Below, piece by piece: positions 51,526 to 62,300 of a stretch of DNA of 64,000 nucleotides. Source of the stretch: Mytilus trossulus (Eukaryota > Mollusca > Bivalvia > Mytilida > Mytilidae); assembly GCF_036588685.1 (NCBI RefSeq), contig NC_086378.1, positions 24,467,578 to 24,531,577 on the forward strand. Direction: 5' to 3'. The translations under genes and the position numbers were made by a program. Positions within the stretch are counted from its first letter, which is position 1; the number at the start of each line of letters is the position of its first letter. A model generated the notes under the pieces. That model saw nothing but the letters and a program-made list of their open reading frames with translations. It searched no databases and was not told the origin of the DNA.

Positions 51526-53706
51526 GAAGAGGCCTCATAGAAGTGCCATATTTCAATACATTTTCCCCAAAAAAAATCCACTAAGAATATATCATTTTAA
51601 ATATTTTGGTGAAATAACATCATTTGTTTTGCATGTTAAAATTTTGGCATGTTTGATAGAGGGGGGGATCAATTTTTTTTTAAAGATTTTACTGGGAGGG
51701 GGGGTCAAATAAAAATAGTGAAATAGTGAAATATTATAGGGGGGATCAAGAAATTTTGTATGTTTGATTTCAAAATGACCCGGCAGCATTTTGATAGGTT
51801 ATTTATTTTTGTAAATTAAGAGGACAGATTATTCATTTTCTGCACTATTGAAGCAAGATTTTTCCTTTTCATTAAAGCAAGGGACTGATTATTCATTTTC
51901 ACAACTATATTTATGATATTCGAAAACATACAATTTTTAAATGATTTGTTTATTATAAATAATACATGTATAGTCAAGTGATTATGTACCATTTAATTAG
52001 AATTCATCATCATCCTCTGCAGAAATGAATCTTTTATACTCCCAACTTTTTTTAAGGGTTTTGGAGCCACTGAAGGCCCAAGCAGCTATAGAACAAATGA
52101 TACAATTCATGCTTTCTGTGTGTTCTAAAGACCCTTTCATAATCTGAAAATGCATGTTTTGTTTTAATATTTTTTTGACAATATTTTGGTCTCAAAGCAA
52201 AATGTATAAATTCAGTGTAAGCTGACTTAAAAGACCAATGTGCATAATAAAGCAAAAATGGAATTCACGTATTTAAGTCTGTAGCTGCTGGTTTTTTTAA
52301 AATGATTATCAAGTTCATAACAAAATTACTAGATTACACAAAAGAATACAACGATAACAGAATACAGAAGGACAATCAATGAACAAACGACAAATAAATA
52401 AGAAAAATCAGGGCTAGGTCTGAGGGAAAACAGAACTTGCTTGTTGCAAGGCACTCGCTGTGGACGCAATTTGATATGAAGGCAAGCGTTTGGTATTGAA
52501 ATTTCTTATATGAGACATTTGCCTCATGAAATGTTATTGCGGCCCTGTTAAAGGTTTCCTGGGACAATATACCTCAAGTTAAATGAAACCAATTTTCAGA
52601 TATTTCAAGTATATCTAAATAAACTATTCTTTCATTGTTTAGAAAATTGGGAAGTGTTTCCCGATTTTTTTGGGAAATAAGATGAGTTTATGAAGAATCT
52701 GGTGCCATCTCATACTTTTGATTAGACCTGCTGAGTTATTTATTTTCGAAACATTGCAAGTCAGGTAATTTATTTTCAAACAACCACAGAACAAAACATT
52801 TATTTTTGTGATTATCAAGGCTGAGTTATTTATTTTCAAAATCCTCCTGCCACCCCCCCTCCCCAGAAAATCAAATGGTCGTCCCCTTAAAAGATACAGG
52901 TGTGAACACAGATCAGTGTGGAAAATATGTTTGGATTTTTGACAGTGTTTTCTGACAAAGAGAGTTCTGGTTTCCCCCATAGGAATCGTATGTTGATGAG
53001 CATTGTGACAGCCAACCTGTACCAAACACTGACAATAGCAGTGTATTTTATTTGATATTGACTTTTAATGTTCAAGACTGACAGTCATGGAGGAGACATT
53101 ACTTTAAATGAGTGCCGAATGTTCACAGATTTTATTTAGCCAGACATTGCTTGTTATAATTTGATACTTAATCTACATATTGGCCAACGAACTATGAGTG
53201 CATCGTGTATATAATATTAATATCCCTGTAAATAAATGCTGTGCACGTTTCATCAGAGGATTTCTTTTCAATATTTTTACCTTGAAATACCTTTTATGCA
53301 TGTGAATACTAGTATACATGTTTAAATGTTACTATTTTCTTTAATTTTTTTTATATATATTTCTAGAAAAATCATATATAAAAGTACCCCTTTGATGTCG
53401 CTTTATTGATGAAAATCTATATTTCATAACGATAAATGTGCAATTTATAAAAGGTGTTTTTTAGGACACCGATAATTTAAGACAGCTTGAGAGGGGGATA
53501 TCATGATTTTCTATTATTCTAAAGTTTTCACTCCTTTCAACCTTTAGTTCCATGCTTTTAATGTTTTCTTTTATTTTAATATTGATGATTTTCAACTAAA
53601 TTTGAATATCGAACTGACTGCTGGTTGCCGGTTGGATATCACATATGAATATCGAACCGGCTTCGAATTTCGAACTTCAATTTATACATCTCCTAAAGTG
53701 ACTTAC
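51526..53706. other. Repeat-like, gene-free region
   Basis: Contains G-run blocks (51655-51780), several GAGTTATTTATTTTC/GATTATTCATTTTC motifs (51790-51900 and 52735-52840) and a CCACCCCCCCTCCCCAGAAA segment near 52851. No frame is convincing. Confidence 0.4.
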
Positions 53707-53908
53707 TTGATTCCGGATTCACAAATACGCAATTAATTCGTCTTTCATACTTATATGTATCATTGTCAAATCGGATCTCAAATCCTATTATGACAAATAC
53801 GCATTTAATTCGTCTTTCATACTTATATGTATCATTGTCAAATCGGATCTCAAATCCTATTATGTTATGTCGTGAGATTTTAGGTATCAATAAGTCAATG
53901 GACCAACT
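53707..53908 (-). CDS. Possible exon with an internal 24-residue duplication
   Basis: A minus-strand segment is open from an acceptor (ACTTTTCAG|AGT, at 53909-53910) to a consensus donor (TCAA|GTAAGT, at 53705-53706). It encodes 67 residues, with IIGFEIRFDNDTYKYERRI-CVFV present twice in tandem, then NPES. It leaves in phase 1, matching the entry phase of the exon at 48470-48769, so it may be an upstream exon of that gene. The product is not recognised. A chance frame over a tandem repeat cannot be excluded. Confidence 0.4.
53721..53864. repeat. 72-bp tandem duplication
   Basis: Two adjacent 72-bp copies (start ACAAATACGCAWTTAATTCG) differ at one position. The length keeps the overlapping minus-strand frame. 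Confidence 0.9.
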
Positions 53909-54578
53909 CTGAAAAGTCTACATTGAGGGTAAATATTTATACATAATTTTAAATGATTTTACAGCTCCCTTTAAACAAGGGGAATTCAGGACGTGCAGAG
54001 ATGCAAATCAATGTTTTTGCAAGATAATTCTATTATTTTTCAGTGGATTTTTTTCTGCAGAATTTATGCTTATGAACAAAAGAGATCCACTTGGATTTGA
54101 ACCTGCAGCTATCGACTGTTTTATGAAAAAAAATCTATAATTGAAAATTTTACAAATATCTTGAAGCTCCATACTGTACTTCAAGTAAAACCACGTATAT
54201 TAGATGCGGCATAAATTTCTAAATTTAACACCTCAATTATACCAATTTTGCTTTTTTACGTTCTCTATTTCGTTTGTTTGATTTCAACTGGGTTTCCGCC
54301 TGGGATATACTATAATCCTGATTTAGAGTTATTTCTCGCAATTTGATTGGCCTATGTTGACGTAATAAATTTCAGTACAAATTTTTATTACGTCAATTGG
54401 AATTGTCTCCCTTATAACGTTGACCTAATAAATTATTTTTTTAGTTGCTTTATAGTCTAAATATTTTTCATTTTTCAGTTTTAGATTAATTATATAATTA
54501 TATTTGGTTGATATTGTCCTAATTATTGAAGTTGAATATATAGATTTGTAATAATTATAACAAAATAAGGATAAATTC
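53909..54578. other. No recognised gene
   Basis: AT-rich. A stretch near 54085-54115 reads in reverse like a tRNA B-box (GGTTCAAATCC) but no tRNA fold was found. Confidence 0.35.
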
Positions 54579-54711
54579 GTTACACAGTGTGCAATTGTCC
54601 TAGCCTAATACGGAATTTATCGTGTCAATAAAATTCATATCGGGTTTGGATTCGTCTCACCCGATATGAGCCGATAAATTCTCGTATTAGGACAATTGCA
54701 CACTGTGTAAC
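54579..54711. repeat. Imperfect palindrome, about 60-bp arms
   Basis: Arms starting GTTACACAGTGTGCAATTGT are inverted across a centre near GGGTTTGGATTCG; the left arm has two short extra segments. Probably a small fold-back element. No target duplication. Confidence 0.65.
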
Positions 54712-54724
54712 TAATAATATTTGT

Positions 54725-55060
54725 GGATTGAATTAGTCTTATTTTTTATCTGGTGGCTGCCCAGTTTCATTTTCATGCTTATGTATATCTGTTTGTATGT
54801 GCCAGTCCTAAGTCAGAGGTTGTCTTTTTTTGCTGTCTTTGTTCACAATGTTGTACAGAAATTCGGAATGAGTTTTCTCGTTTGAATTTTTTTACATTTG
54901 TAATTTCGGGGCCTTTTATAGCTGACGATGCGATAAAGGCTTTATTTTTTGCTGATTGCTGAAGGTCGTATATTGACCTATAGTTGTAAGTTTGATTTAA
55001 AGTTTGGTCTCTTGTGCAGAAGAAGAGTTGTCTCATTGGCAATCATACCACATGTTCTTT
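54725..55060 (-). repeat. Family A copy
   Basis: Minus-oriented: GTCTTTGTTCACAATG through GAGTTTTCTCGTTTGAAT and CTTTTATAGCTGACGATGCG to TTGTCTCATTGGCAATCATA. Confidence 0.65.
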
Positions 55061-55815
55061 TTAGCTCACCTGGCCCGAAGGGCTAATTGAGCTTTTCTCA
55101 TCACTTGACGTCCGTCGTCCGTCGTCGTTAACTTTTACAAAAATCTTCTCCTTCGAAACTACAGAGCCAAATTAAACCAAACTTGGCCATAATCATCATT
55201 GCGGTATGTAGTTTAAATAAATGTGTCCGGTGACTCGGCCAACCAACCAAGCTGGCCACCATGGCTAAAAATAGAACATAGGGGTAAAATGCAGATTTTG
55301 GCTTATATCTCAAAAACCAAAGCATTTAGTGCAAATCAGACACGTAGTAAAATTGTTTATTAGGTCAAGATATATCTGCCCTGAAATTTTCAGATGAATC
55401 AGACAACCCGTTGTTAGGTTGCTGCCCCTGAATTGGAAATATTAAGGAAATTTTGCTGTTTTTTTTGTTATTATCTAGAATATTATTATAGACAGAGATA
55501 AACTGTAAACATCAATAATGTTCAGCAAAGTAAGACCTTAAAAATAAGTCAACATGACCAAAATGGTCAATTGATCCCCTAAGGAGTAATTGCCCTTTAT
55601 AGTCAATCTTTAACAATTTTCATAAAATTTGAAATTTTTTACTAACATTTTCCACTGTAACTACTAAGCCAATTTCATTATAGATATAGATGATTTTAAG
55701 CAGCAAGAATATACAGTAAAGTAAGATCTACAAACACATCACCATCACTAAAACACAATTTTGTGATGAATCCATATATGTCCTTTGTTTAGTATTCACA
55801 TAGAGCAAGGTCAGC
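55061..55815 (-). repeat. Family E copy in inverse orientation
   Basis: Begins with the reverse of the terminal hairpin (TAGCTCACCTGGCCCGAAGG) and runs through all family landmarks in reverse order to CACATAGAGCAAGGTCAG. Confidence 0.85.
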
Positions 55816-56563
55816 CTCCAGTTTATTTACCCAAATTAAAAGTTGAATGAATACAGATTAAAATGAAACAATATTATTGACAAGCCAGCCAATAATAAAT
55901 TTGCGATGTTTTTTTAGTTTATTTTGAGAAAATTGTAATTGCCAGAGCTCTAAGAGCAAAATATCATTTCAACTTATTGCTTTGATGAAAAAAAATATGT
56001 CTAAATCGTTGCTAACGCCACTCTAACAAAACCTAGCGATGTAAAACTGTTTGTTCTTAATCCTAATGTTAAATTTAAGCCGCTCAAAATAATATGATAC
56101 ATAATACATGTCTGGTTTACATTTAGTCTATAATTATTTTATATGACAAAAAATTAAGGCGGACATGAAGTTTAGACTTATTTAATTCCCTTATTGTCGC
56201 ACAGCTAAGTTGAAACCCTACATATAAAACAAAACTATAAAATAAGATAAAAGATATATTAAAGTTGTCTAGTGCAGTTCGTTCAGCATTTTTAGACCAA
56301 AAAAAAAGAATATGTTTGTTTGCCCTAACCCTCTTACCTAGAAAATAGCATGCGTGCTCCTGATGTGAAAAAGGTGTTTTTTTTAATCAGATAGGCACAA
56401 ACACTGAAAAACATCTGACGCTTAAATTTGTCTTTGACAAAAAAAAAAGAAAGAAGGAAAATGCTTACCTACCATCTGTGGTCTCTACCTTTGGGTAGGG
56501 TTTGGGAGCATGAACTGCCGGGAAGTTTAGAACTTATCAACAGGCTCAATGTGTATATGAGTG
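55816..56563. other. No recognised gene
   Basis: AT-rich; no feature seen. Confidence 0.4.
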
Positions 56564-56706
56564 AACAGATATATCATGTTATGGAGGGGTATTTGCGAAA
56601 AATACAAGTCGAGGGACTTAAATTTCCCGATCCGCTTGGCAAGGGAAATTTTGTCCCAAGACTTATATTTTTTGCAAATACCCCTCCATAACATGGTATA
56701 TCTGTT
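56564..56706. repeat. Palindrome, about 65-bp arms
   Basis: Arms share AACAGATATA, CATGTTATGGAGGGGTATTT and GGGAAATTT-like segments in inverse order around GATCCGCTTGGCAAGG. No target duplication was found. Overlapping frames are artefacts. Confidence 0.7.
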
Positions 56707-57003
56707 TAATTGATTTAAACTCTCTGTACTAGGAAAAGGAAATATTTATTTGAGGACAAGTACTATCATAAAATATACCGGGGGAACTATACATGTACTT
56801 ATACGCGTTCGCGCTGTCTTTATGTAACGTCATATCCAAAAAAAACAAATGGCGGGAAGATGCTCGCGAGGGTAAAAAAGGAATATCCAAAATGGCAAAT
56901 ACCATGGTATTTGAGGCATATTCACCGGCAGTGGTGAAAAAGGCAGATTCGTTTGAAATGAGGAAAAAATGTTTGAATATGCAACAAATACACTGGCTAT
57001 CAG

Positions 57004-57032
57004 CCAATCAAAAGCTGGCATTCTTATATAAG
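57004..57032 (+). promoter_or_regulatory. Possible CCAAT/TATA promoter
   Basis: CCAAT at 57004-57008 and TATATAAG at 57025-57032, followed about 240 bp later by a consensus splice donor CTG|GTAAGT (57273). The intervening sequence could be a first exon with a short frame starting at 57180. No downstream exon in the window confirms this. Confidence 0.3.
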
Positions 57033-58034
57033 GTGTAATTAATGCGGAAATGTCTCTATCGTACCTGTATCAAATCAATAACACGTAGCATATAAATAAC
57101 CTCACGGGTAGTTAGTTACCTTGTTATATCGAGGAACGTTTAGGACAGTGATTTTGTCATAATTTGGTTAAGTAAGACATGAATGTGTCAAGTGTTTTTG
57201 ATGATAAACAATCCCAAAATATTAACATTCGTATATTTTGTTAATAGAGCTTCTGATCATCAAACTCAAGCTGGTAAGTATCTTTGTTTATAGCTAAATT
57301 GTTAGTATATCAAAATTTGTATCATATAGTTGATAATTTGATACAGAACAATGCTTGCGTACGTCAAATTTTAAAAGTTGTGGTTCGTTTCTAATGCATA
57401 AAGAAAAATGGTGTGCTTACTGTCTCTTTCATCACATATTTCGTTATGATATAAAACTGCGTCAATTATTCCGAAAAAAACTACGTTTGCAAACAATTTT
57501 AGATCACAGAAAACTCGGTGTCATGGTTTAGTTTATGTTTGACATGGTTCAGTTATGTGATTCTTGTCGCGTAAGAAGGAAGTGTAACGATAAAAAAAAC
57601 CACACAACTATGGAAAAACTTCTTAAAAAAATGTTTTATTTGTCTGTTGTAACCTTCAACATGTGCCTGCTCATTAAACTGTTGATGACAATTATCACGC
57701 TCTTTTGGGCGAGAACAAGCATTATCTCTCTTATGACAACTTAAAAAGATTCTTGTAGTATATTTTTGCCACAAAAAGGGTCTGAATTTCGTACTTCATA
57801 GTTAATTAAAGCACATCTATCGGCGAATTTCGCTGGACAATGTGAACAAATCATTTAGTTCTCGTGTTTTCTCTGGTGGCGTGACAAACATCTAAGATAA
57901 AATTTAAGATTATTTTGGCAAACCCTTTTGAATTGCATTTAAAATTTTCATGTAACTTGTTAACATCGTTATTGTTTGAAACTACTTTTTTCAATTAAAT
58001 CTGTATCAGCTTCAAATATCCCGTCTTCGTCCCC
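57033..58034. other. No confirmed gene
   Basis: Possible leader exon to 57272, then AT-rich sequence. Short frames on both strands around 57535-57774 are not recognised. Confidence 0.3.
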
Positions 58035-58335
58035 GAGGGTATCACAAGCCCAGTAGTCAGCACTTCGGTGTTGACATGAATATCGATTATGTGGTCATTT
58101 TTATAAATTTCCTGTTTACAAAACTTTGAATTTTTAGAAAATTAAGGATTTTCTTATCCCAGGCATAGATTACCTTAGCCGTATTTGGCACAATTTTTTA
58201 GAATTTTGGATCCTCAATGCTCTTCAACTTTGTATTTGTTTGGTGTATAACTATTTTGATATGAGCGTCACTGATGAGTCTTATGTAGACGAAACGCGCG
58301 TCTGGCGTACTAAATTTTAATCCTGGTACCTTTGA
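58035..58335 (+). repeat. Hammerhead-carrying repeat (retrozyme or Penelope-type LTR fragment)
   Basis: A roughly 300-bp block runs from CCCAGTAGTCAGCACTTCGG to TCCTGGTACCTTTGATAACT. I recall nearly the same sequence as highly repeated in bivalves. It contains the ribozyme at 58263-58310. Only one copy is present in the window. Confidence 0.6.
58263..58310 (+). ncRNA. Type I hammerhead ribozyme
   Basis: The complete catalytic core is in order: CTGATGA (58271-58277), stem II GTCT-TATGT-AGAC (58278-58290), GAAA (58291-58294), a very short palindromic stem III CGCGCG (58295-58300), and cleavage triplet GTC ending at 58302. Stem I is formed by GAGCGTCA (58263-58270) and TGGCGTAC (58303-58310) with G-U pairs. 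The short stem III is typical of metazoan retrotransposon-linked hammerheads, which work best as dimers. Confidence 0.85.
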
Positions 58336-59353
58336 TAACTATTTGGAGCAATAGATGAAATTGTCTCCGAAAAAATAAATGAGCCCAATTCGAGTGGTTC
58401 GTCTAAAATATGGAGCCATATCATGCTAATTAAATAACAAAACCAACAACAATGAATTTGGCTGCGTTGGTATCCAGTTTTACGCTTAATCTATGTAGTT
58501 TTACTAATTAAAAAAGTTGCAATAAACTATAAAATATGAAGTTTTCAACACAGATACCAAAGAAACAGACATTCATAAGTGCGTTATATTGTGAGAGGAA
58601 GGGGTTTAAACGTTAACCTTCTGTAATATTTACATTGAATTCCACAGCTTAGCACATCCAAAAACTCAGTCCGAAACCTCGTGACACGAAAAAGTATCTT
58701 GTGTCATATCATACTAGACTCAAGCTGGCAGCCACTTTTATCGGCCAATCAAGATAGCAGCCACTTTTTTCCAGCAGCCAATTTTCGTGATATGTCTAAA
58801 AACCAAAAAACTGAATAAGACTCAAACGTTCCAAAAATCGCTTAATATTAGTTAAATGCAATCTAACACCGGAAATCGACAATTTCACGGCTTGTACTGG
58901 TTCTAAAGGCATTTCATTCCGTTTAAAATATGTATGTGAAGCTAGCGGTCTGTTCGTTATTTGTTATTCGAAAATTGATATTCAATATCATTCCGGCTGC
59001 TAGCAGTCGGTAAAATATTCAAATTTAGTTGTAAATCATTAAAAAGCATGAAGGAAGGCTACGCCGGAAATAGTTTTATGACCCCTTCGAGCTGTCGTAA
59101 ATTTTCGTTGTCCTCGAATATAAACCATTATATAAGTTGCATATTTGTCTTTATTTCACATGGATTTTTATCAACAAATCGACACCAAAGATGTTATTTA
59201 ATATATATTATATAACAAACAAAAACAAAAACCATCACTTCAGAAACATTATAAAATAAAAATAATAAGTATGTATGGAAAGCCAAAAATACAAAAACAG
59301 AAATGTATAGTGAAAACCTACCAAGGACTGCTTAAATAAGGTTAAACCCGGGC
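58336..59353. other. No recognised gene
   Basis: Contains three short AGCAGCCA(C/A)TTTT repeats near 58728-58795. Otherwise AT-rich transition into the satellite. Confidence 0.4.
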
Positions 59354-62300
59354 GACTTTGAACCTCTGTGGTGGCTAGACGGGCCCGGATCCCAGAAAAA
59401 TATTTAAGTGGGGAATAGCCTGGGTCAATACCTTTAAAATGAGCTAGGTCCGGTTCGGAACTTTGCCGTAGGGATATGCCGAAATGTACCGAGTGTGTGA
59501 TTAATAATGAAAATTGGCCATAAGGGCAACTTTGAACCTCTGTGATGGCTAGACGGGCCCGGATCCCAGAAAACTATTTAAGTGGGGAATAGCCTGTGTC
59601 AATACCTTTAAAATGAGCTTGGTCCGGTTCGAAACTTTGCCGTAGGTATATGCCGAAAAGTACCGAATGTGTGTTTGGTATGAAAATACGTAAATGAGCA
59701 ACTTTGAACCTCTGTGGTGGCTAGACGGGCCCGGATCCCAGAAAAATATTTAAGTGGGGAATAGCCTGGGTCAATACCTTTAAAATGAGCTAGGTCCGGT
59801 TCGGAACTTTGCCGTAGGGATATGCCGAAATGTACCGAGTGTGTGATTAATAATGAAAATTGGCCATAAGGGCAACTTTGAACCTCTGTGATGGCTAGAC
59901 GGGCCCGGATCCCAGAAAACTATTTAAGTGGGGAATAGCCTGTGTCAATACCTTTAAAATGAGCTTGGTCCGGTTCGAAACTTTGCCGTAGGTATATGCC
60001 GAAAAGTACCGAATGTGTGTTTGGTATGAAAATACGTAAATGAGCAACTTTGAACCTCTGTGGTGGCTAGACGGGCCCGGATCCCAGAAAAATATTTAAG
60101 TGGGGAATAGCCTGGGTCAATACCTTTAAAATGAGCTAGGTCCGGTTCGGAACTTTGCCGTAGGGATATGCCGAAATGTACCGAGTGTGTGATTAATAAT
60201 GAAAATTGGCCATAAGGGCAACTTTGAACCTCTGTGATGGCTAGACGGGCCCGGATCCCAGAAAACTATTTAAGTGGGGAATAGCCTGTGTCAATACCTT
60301 TAAAATGAGCTTGGTCCGGTTCGAAACTTTGCCGTAGGTATATGCCGAAAAGTACCGAATGTGTGTTTGGTATGAAAATACGTAAATGAGCAACTTTGAA
60401 CCTCTGTGGTGGCTAGACGGGCCCGGATCCCAGAAAAATATTTAAGTGGGGAATAGCCTGGGTCAATACCTTTAAAATGAGCTAGGTCCGGTTCGGAACT
60501 TTGCCGTAGGGATATGCCGAAATGTACCGAGTGTGTGATTAATAATGAAAATTGGCCATAAGGGCAACTTTGAACCTCTGTGATGGCTAGACGGGCCCGG
60601 ATCCCAGAAAACTATTTAAGTGGGGAATAGCCTGTGTCAATACCTTTAAAATGAGCTTGGTCCGGTTCGAAACTTTGCCGTAGGTATATGCCGAAAAGTA
60701 CCGAATGTGTGTTTGGTATGAAAATACGTAAATGAGCAACTTTGAACCTCTGTGGTGGCTAGACGGGCCCGGATCCCAGAAAAATATTTAAGTGGGGAAT
60801 AGCCTGGGTCAATACCTTTAAAATGAGCTAGGTCCGGTTCGGAACTTTGCCGTAGGGATATGCCGAAATGTACCGAGTGTGTGATTAATAATGAAAATTG
60901 GCCATAAGGGCAACTTTGAACCTCTGTGATGGCTAGACGGGCCCGGATCCCAGAAAACTATTTAAGTGGGGAATAGCCTGTGTCAATACCTTTAAAATGA
61001 GCTTGGTCCGGTTCGAAACTTTGCCGTAGGTATATGCCGAAAAGTACCGAATGTGTGTTTGGTATGAAAATACGTAAATGAGCAACTTTGAACCTCTGTG
61101 GTGGCTAGACGGGCCCGGATCCCAGAAAAATATTTAAGTGGGGAATAGCCTGGGTCAATACCTTTAAAATGAGCTAGGTCCGGTTCGGAACTTTGCCGTA
61201 GGGATATGCCGAAATGTACCGAGTGTGTGATTAATAATGAAAATTGGCCATAAGGGCAACTTTGAACCTCTGTGATGGCTAGACGGGCCCGGATCCCAGA
61301 AAACTATTTAAGTGGGGAATAGCCTGTGTCAATACCTTTAAAATGAGCTTGGTCCGGTTCGAAACTTTGCCGTAGGTATATGCCGAAAAGTACCGAATGT
61401 GTGTTTGGTATGAAAATACGTAAATGAGCAACTTTGAACCTCTGTGGTGGCTAGACGGGCCCGGATCCCAGAAAAATATTTAAGTGGGGAATAGCCTGGG
61501 TCAATACCTTTAAAATGAGCTAGGTCCGGTTCGGAACTTTGCCGTAGGGATATGCCGAAATGTACCGAGTGTGTGATTAATAATGAAAATTGGCCATAAG
61601 GGCAACTTTGAACCTCTGTGATGGCTAGACGGGCCCGGATCCCAGAAAACTATTTAAGTGGGGAATAGCCTGTGTCAATACCTTTAAAATGAGCTTGGTC
61701 CGGTTCGAAACTTTGCCGTAGGTATATGCCGAAAAGTACCGAATGTGTGTTTGGTATGAAAATACGTAAATGAGCAACTTTGAACCTCTGTGGTGGCTAG
61801 ACGGGCCCGGATCCCAGAAAAATATTTAAGTGGGGAATAGCCTGGGTCAATACCTTTAAAATGAGCTAGGTCCGGTTCGGAACTTTGCCGTAGGGATATG
61901 CCGAAATGTACCGAGTGTGTGATTAATAATGAAAATTGGCCATAAGGGCAACTTTGAACCTCTGTGATGGCTAGACGGGCCCGGATCCCAGAAAACTATT
62001 TAAGTGGGGAATAGCCTGTGTCAATACCTTTAAAATGAGCTTGGTCCGGTTCGAAACTTTGCCGTAGGTATATGCCGAAAAGTACCGAATGTGTGTTTGG
62101 TATGAAAATACGTAAATGAGCAACTTTGAACCTCTGTGGTGGCTAGACGGGCCCGGATCCCAGAAAAATATTTAAGTGGGGAATAGCCTGGGTCAATACC
62201 TTTAAAATGAGCTAGGTCCGGTTCGGAACTTTGCCGTAGGGATATGCCGAAATGTACCGAGTGTGTGATTAATAATGAAAATTGGCCATAAGGGCAACTT

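Noticed and set aside
54085-54120. tRNA-like B-box on the minus strand.
   Set aside because: No A-box at the right distance and no cloverleaf could be drawn.
56428-57038. Frames of 81-92 codons around 56.4-57.0 kb.
   Set aside because: They overlap a palindrome or lie on both strands without recognisable protein features; the CCAAT/TATA arrangement is the only signal kept.
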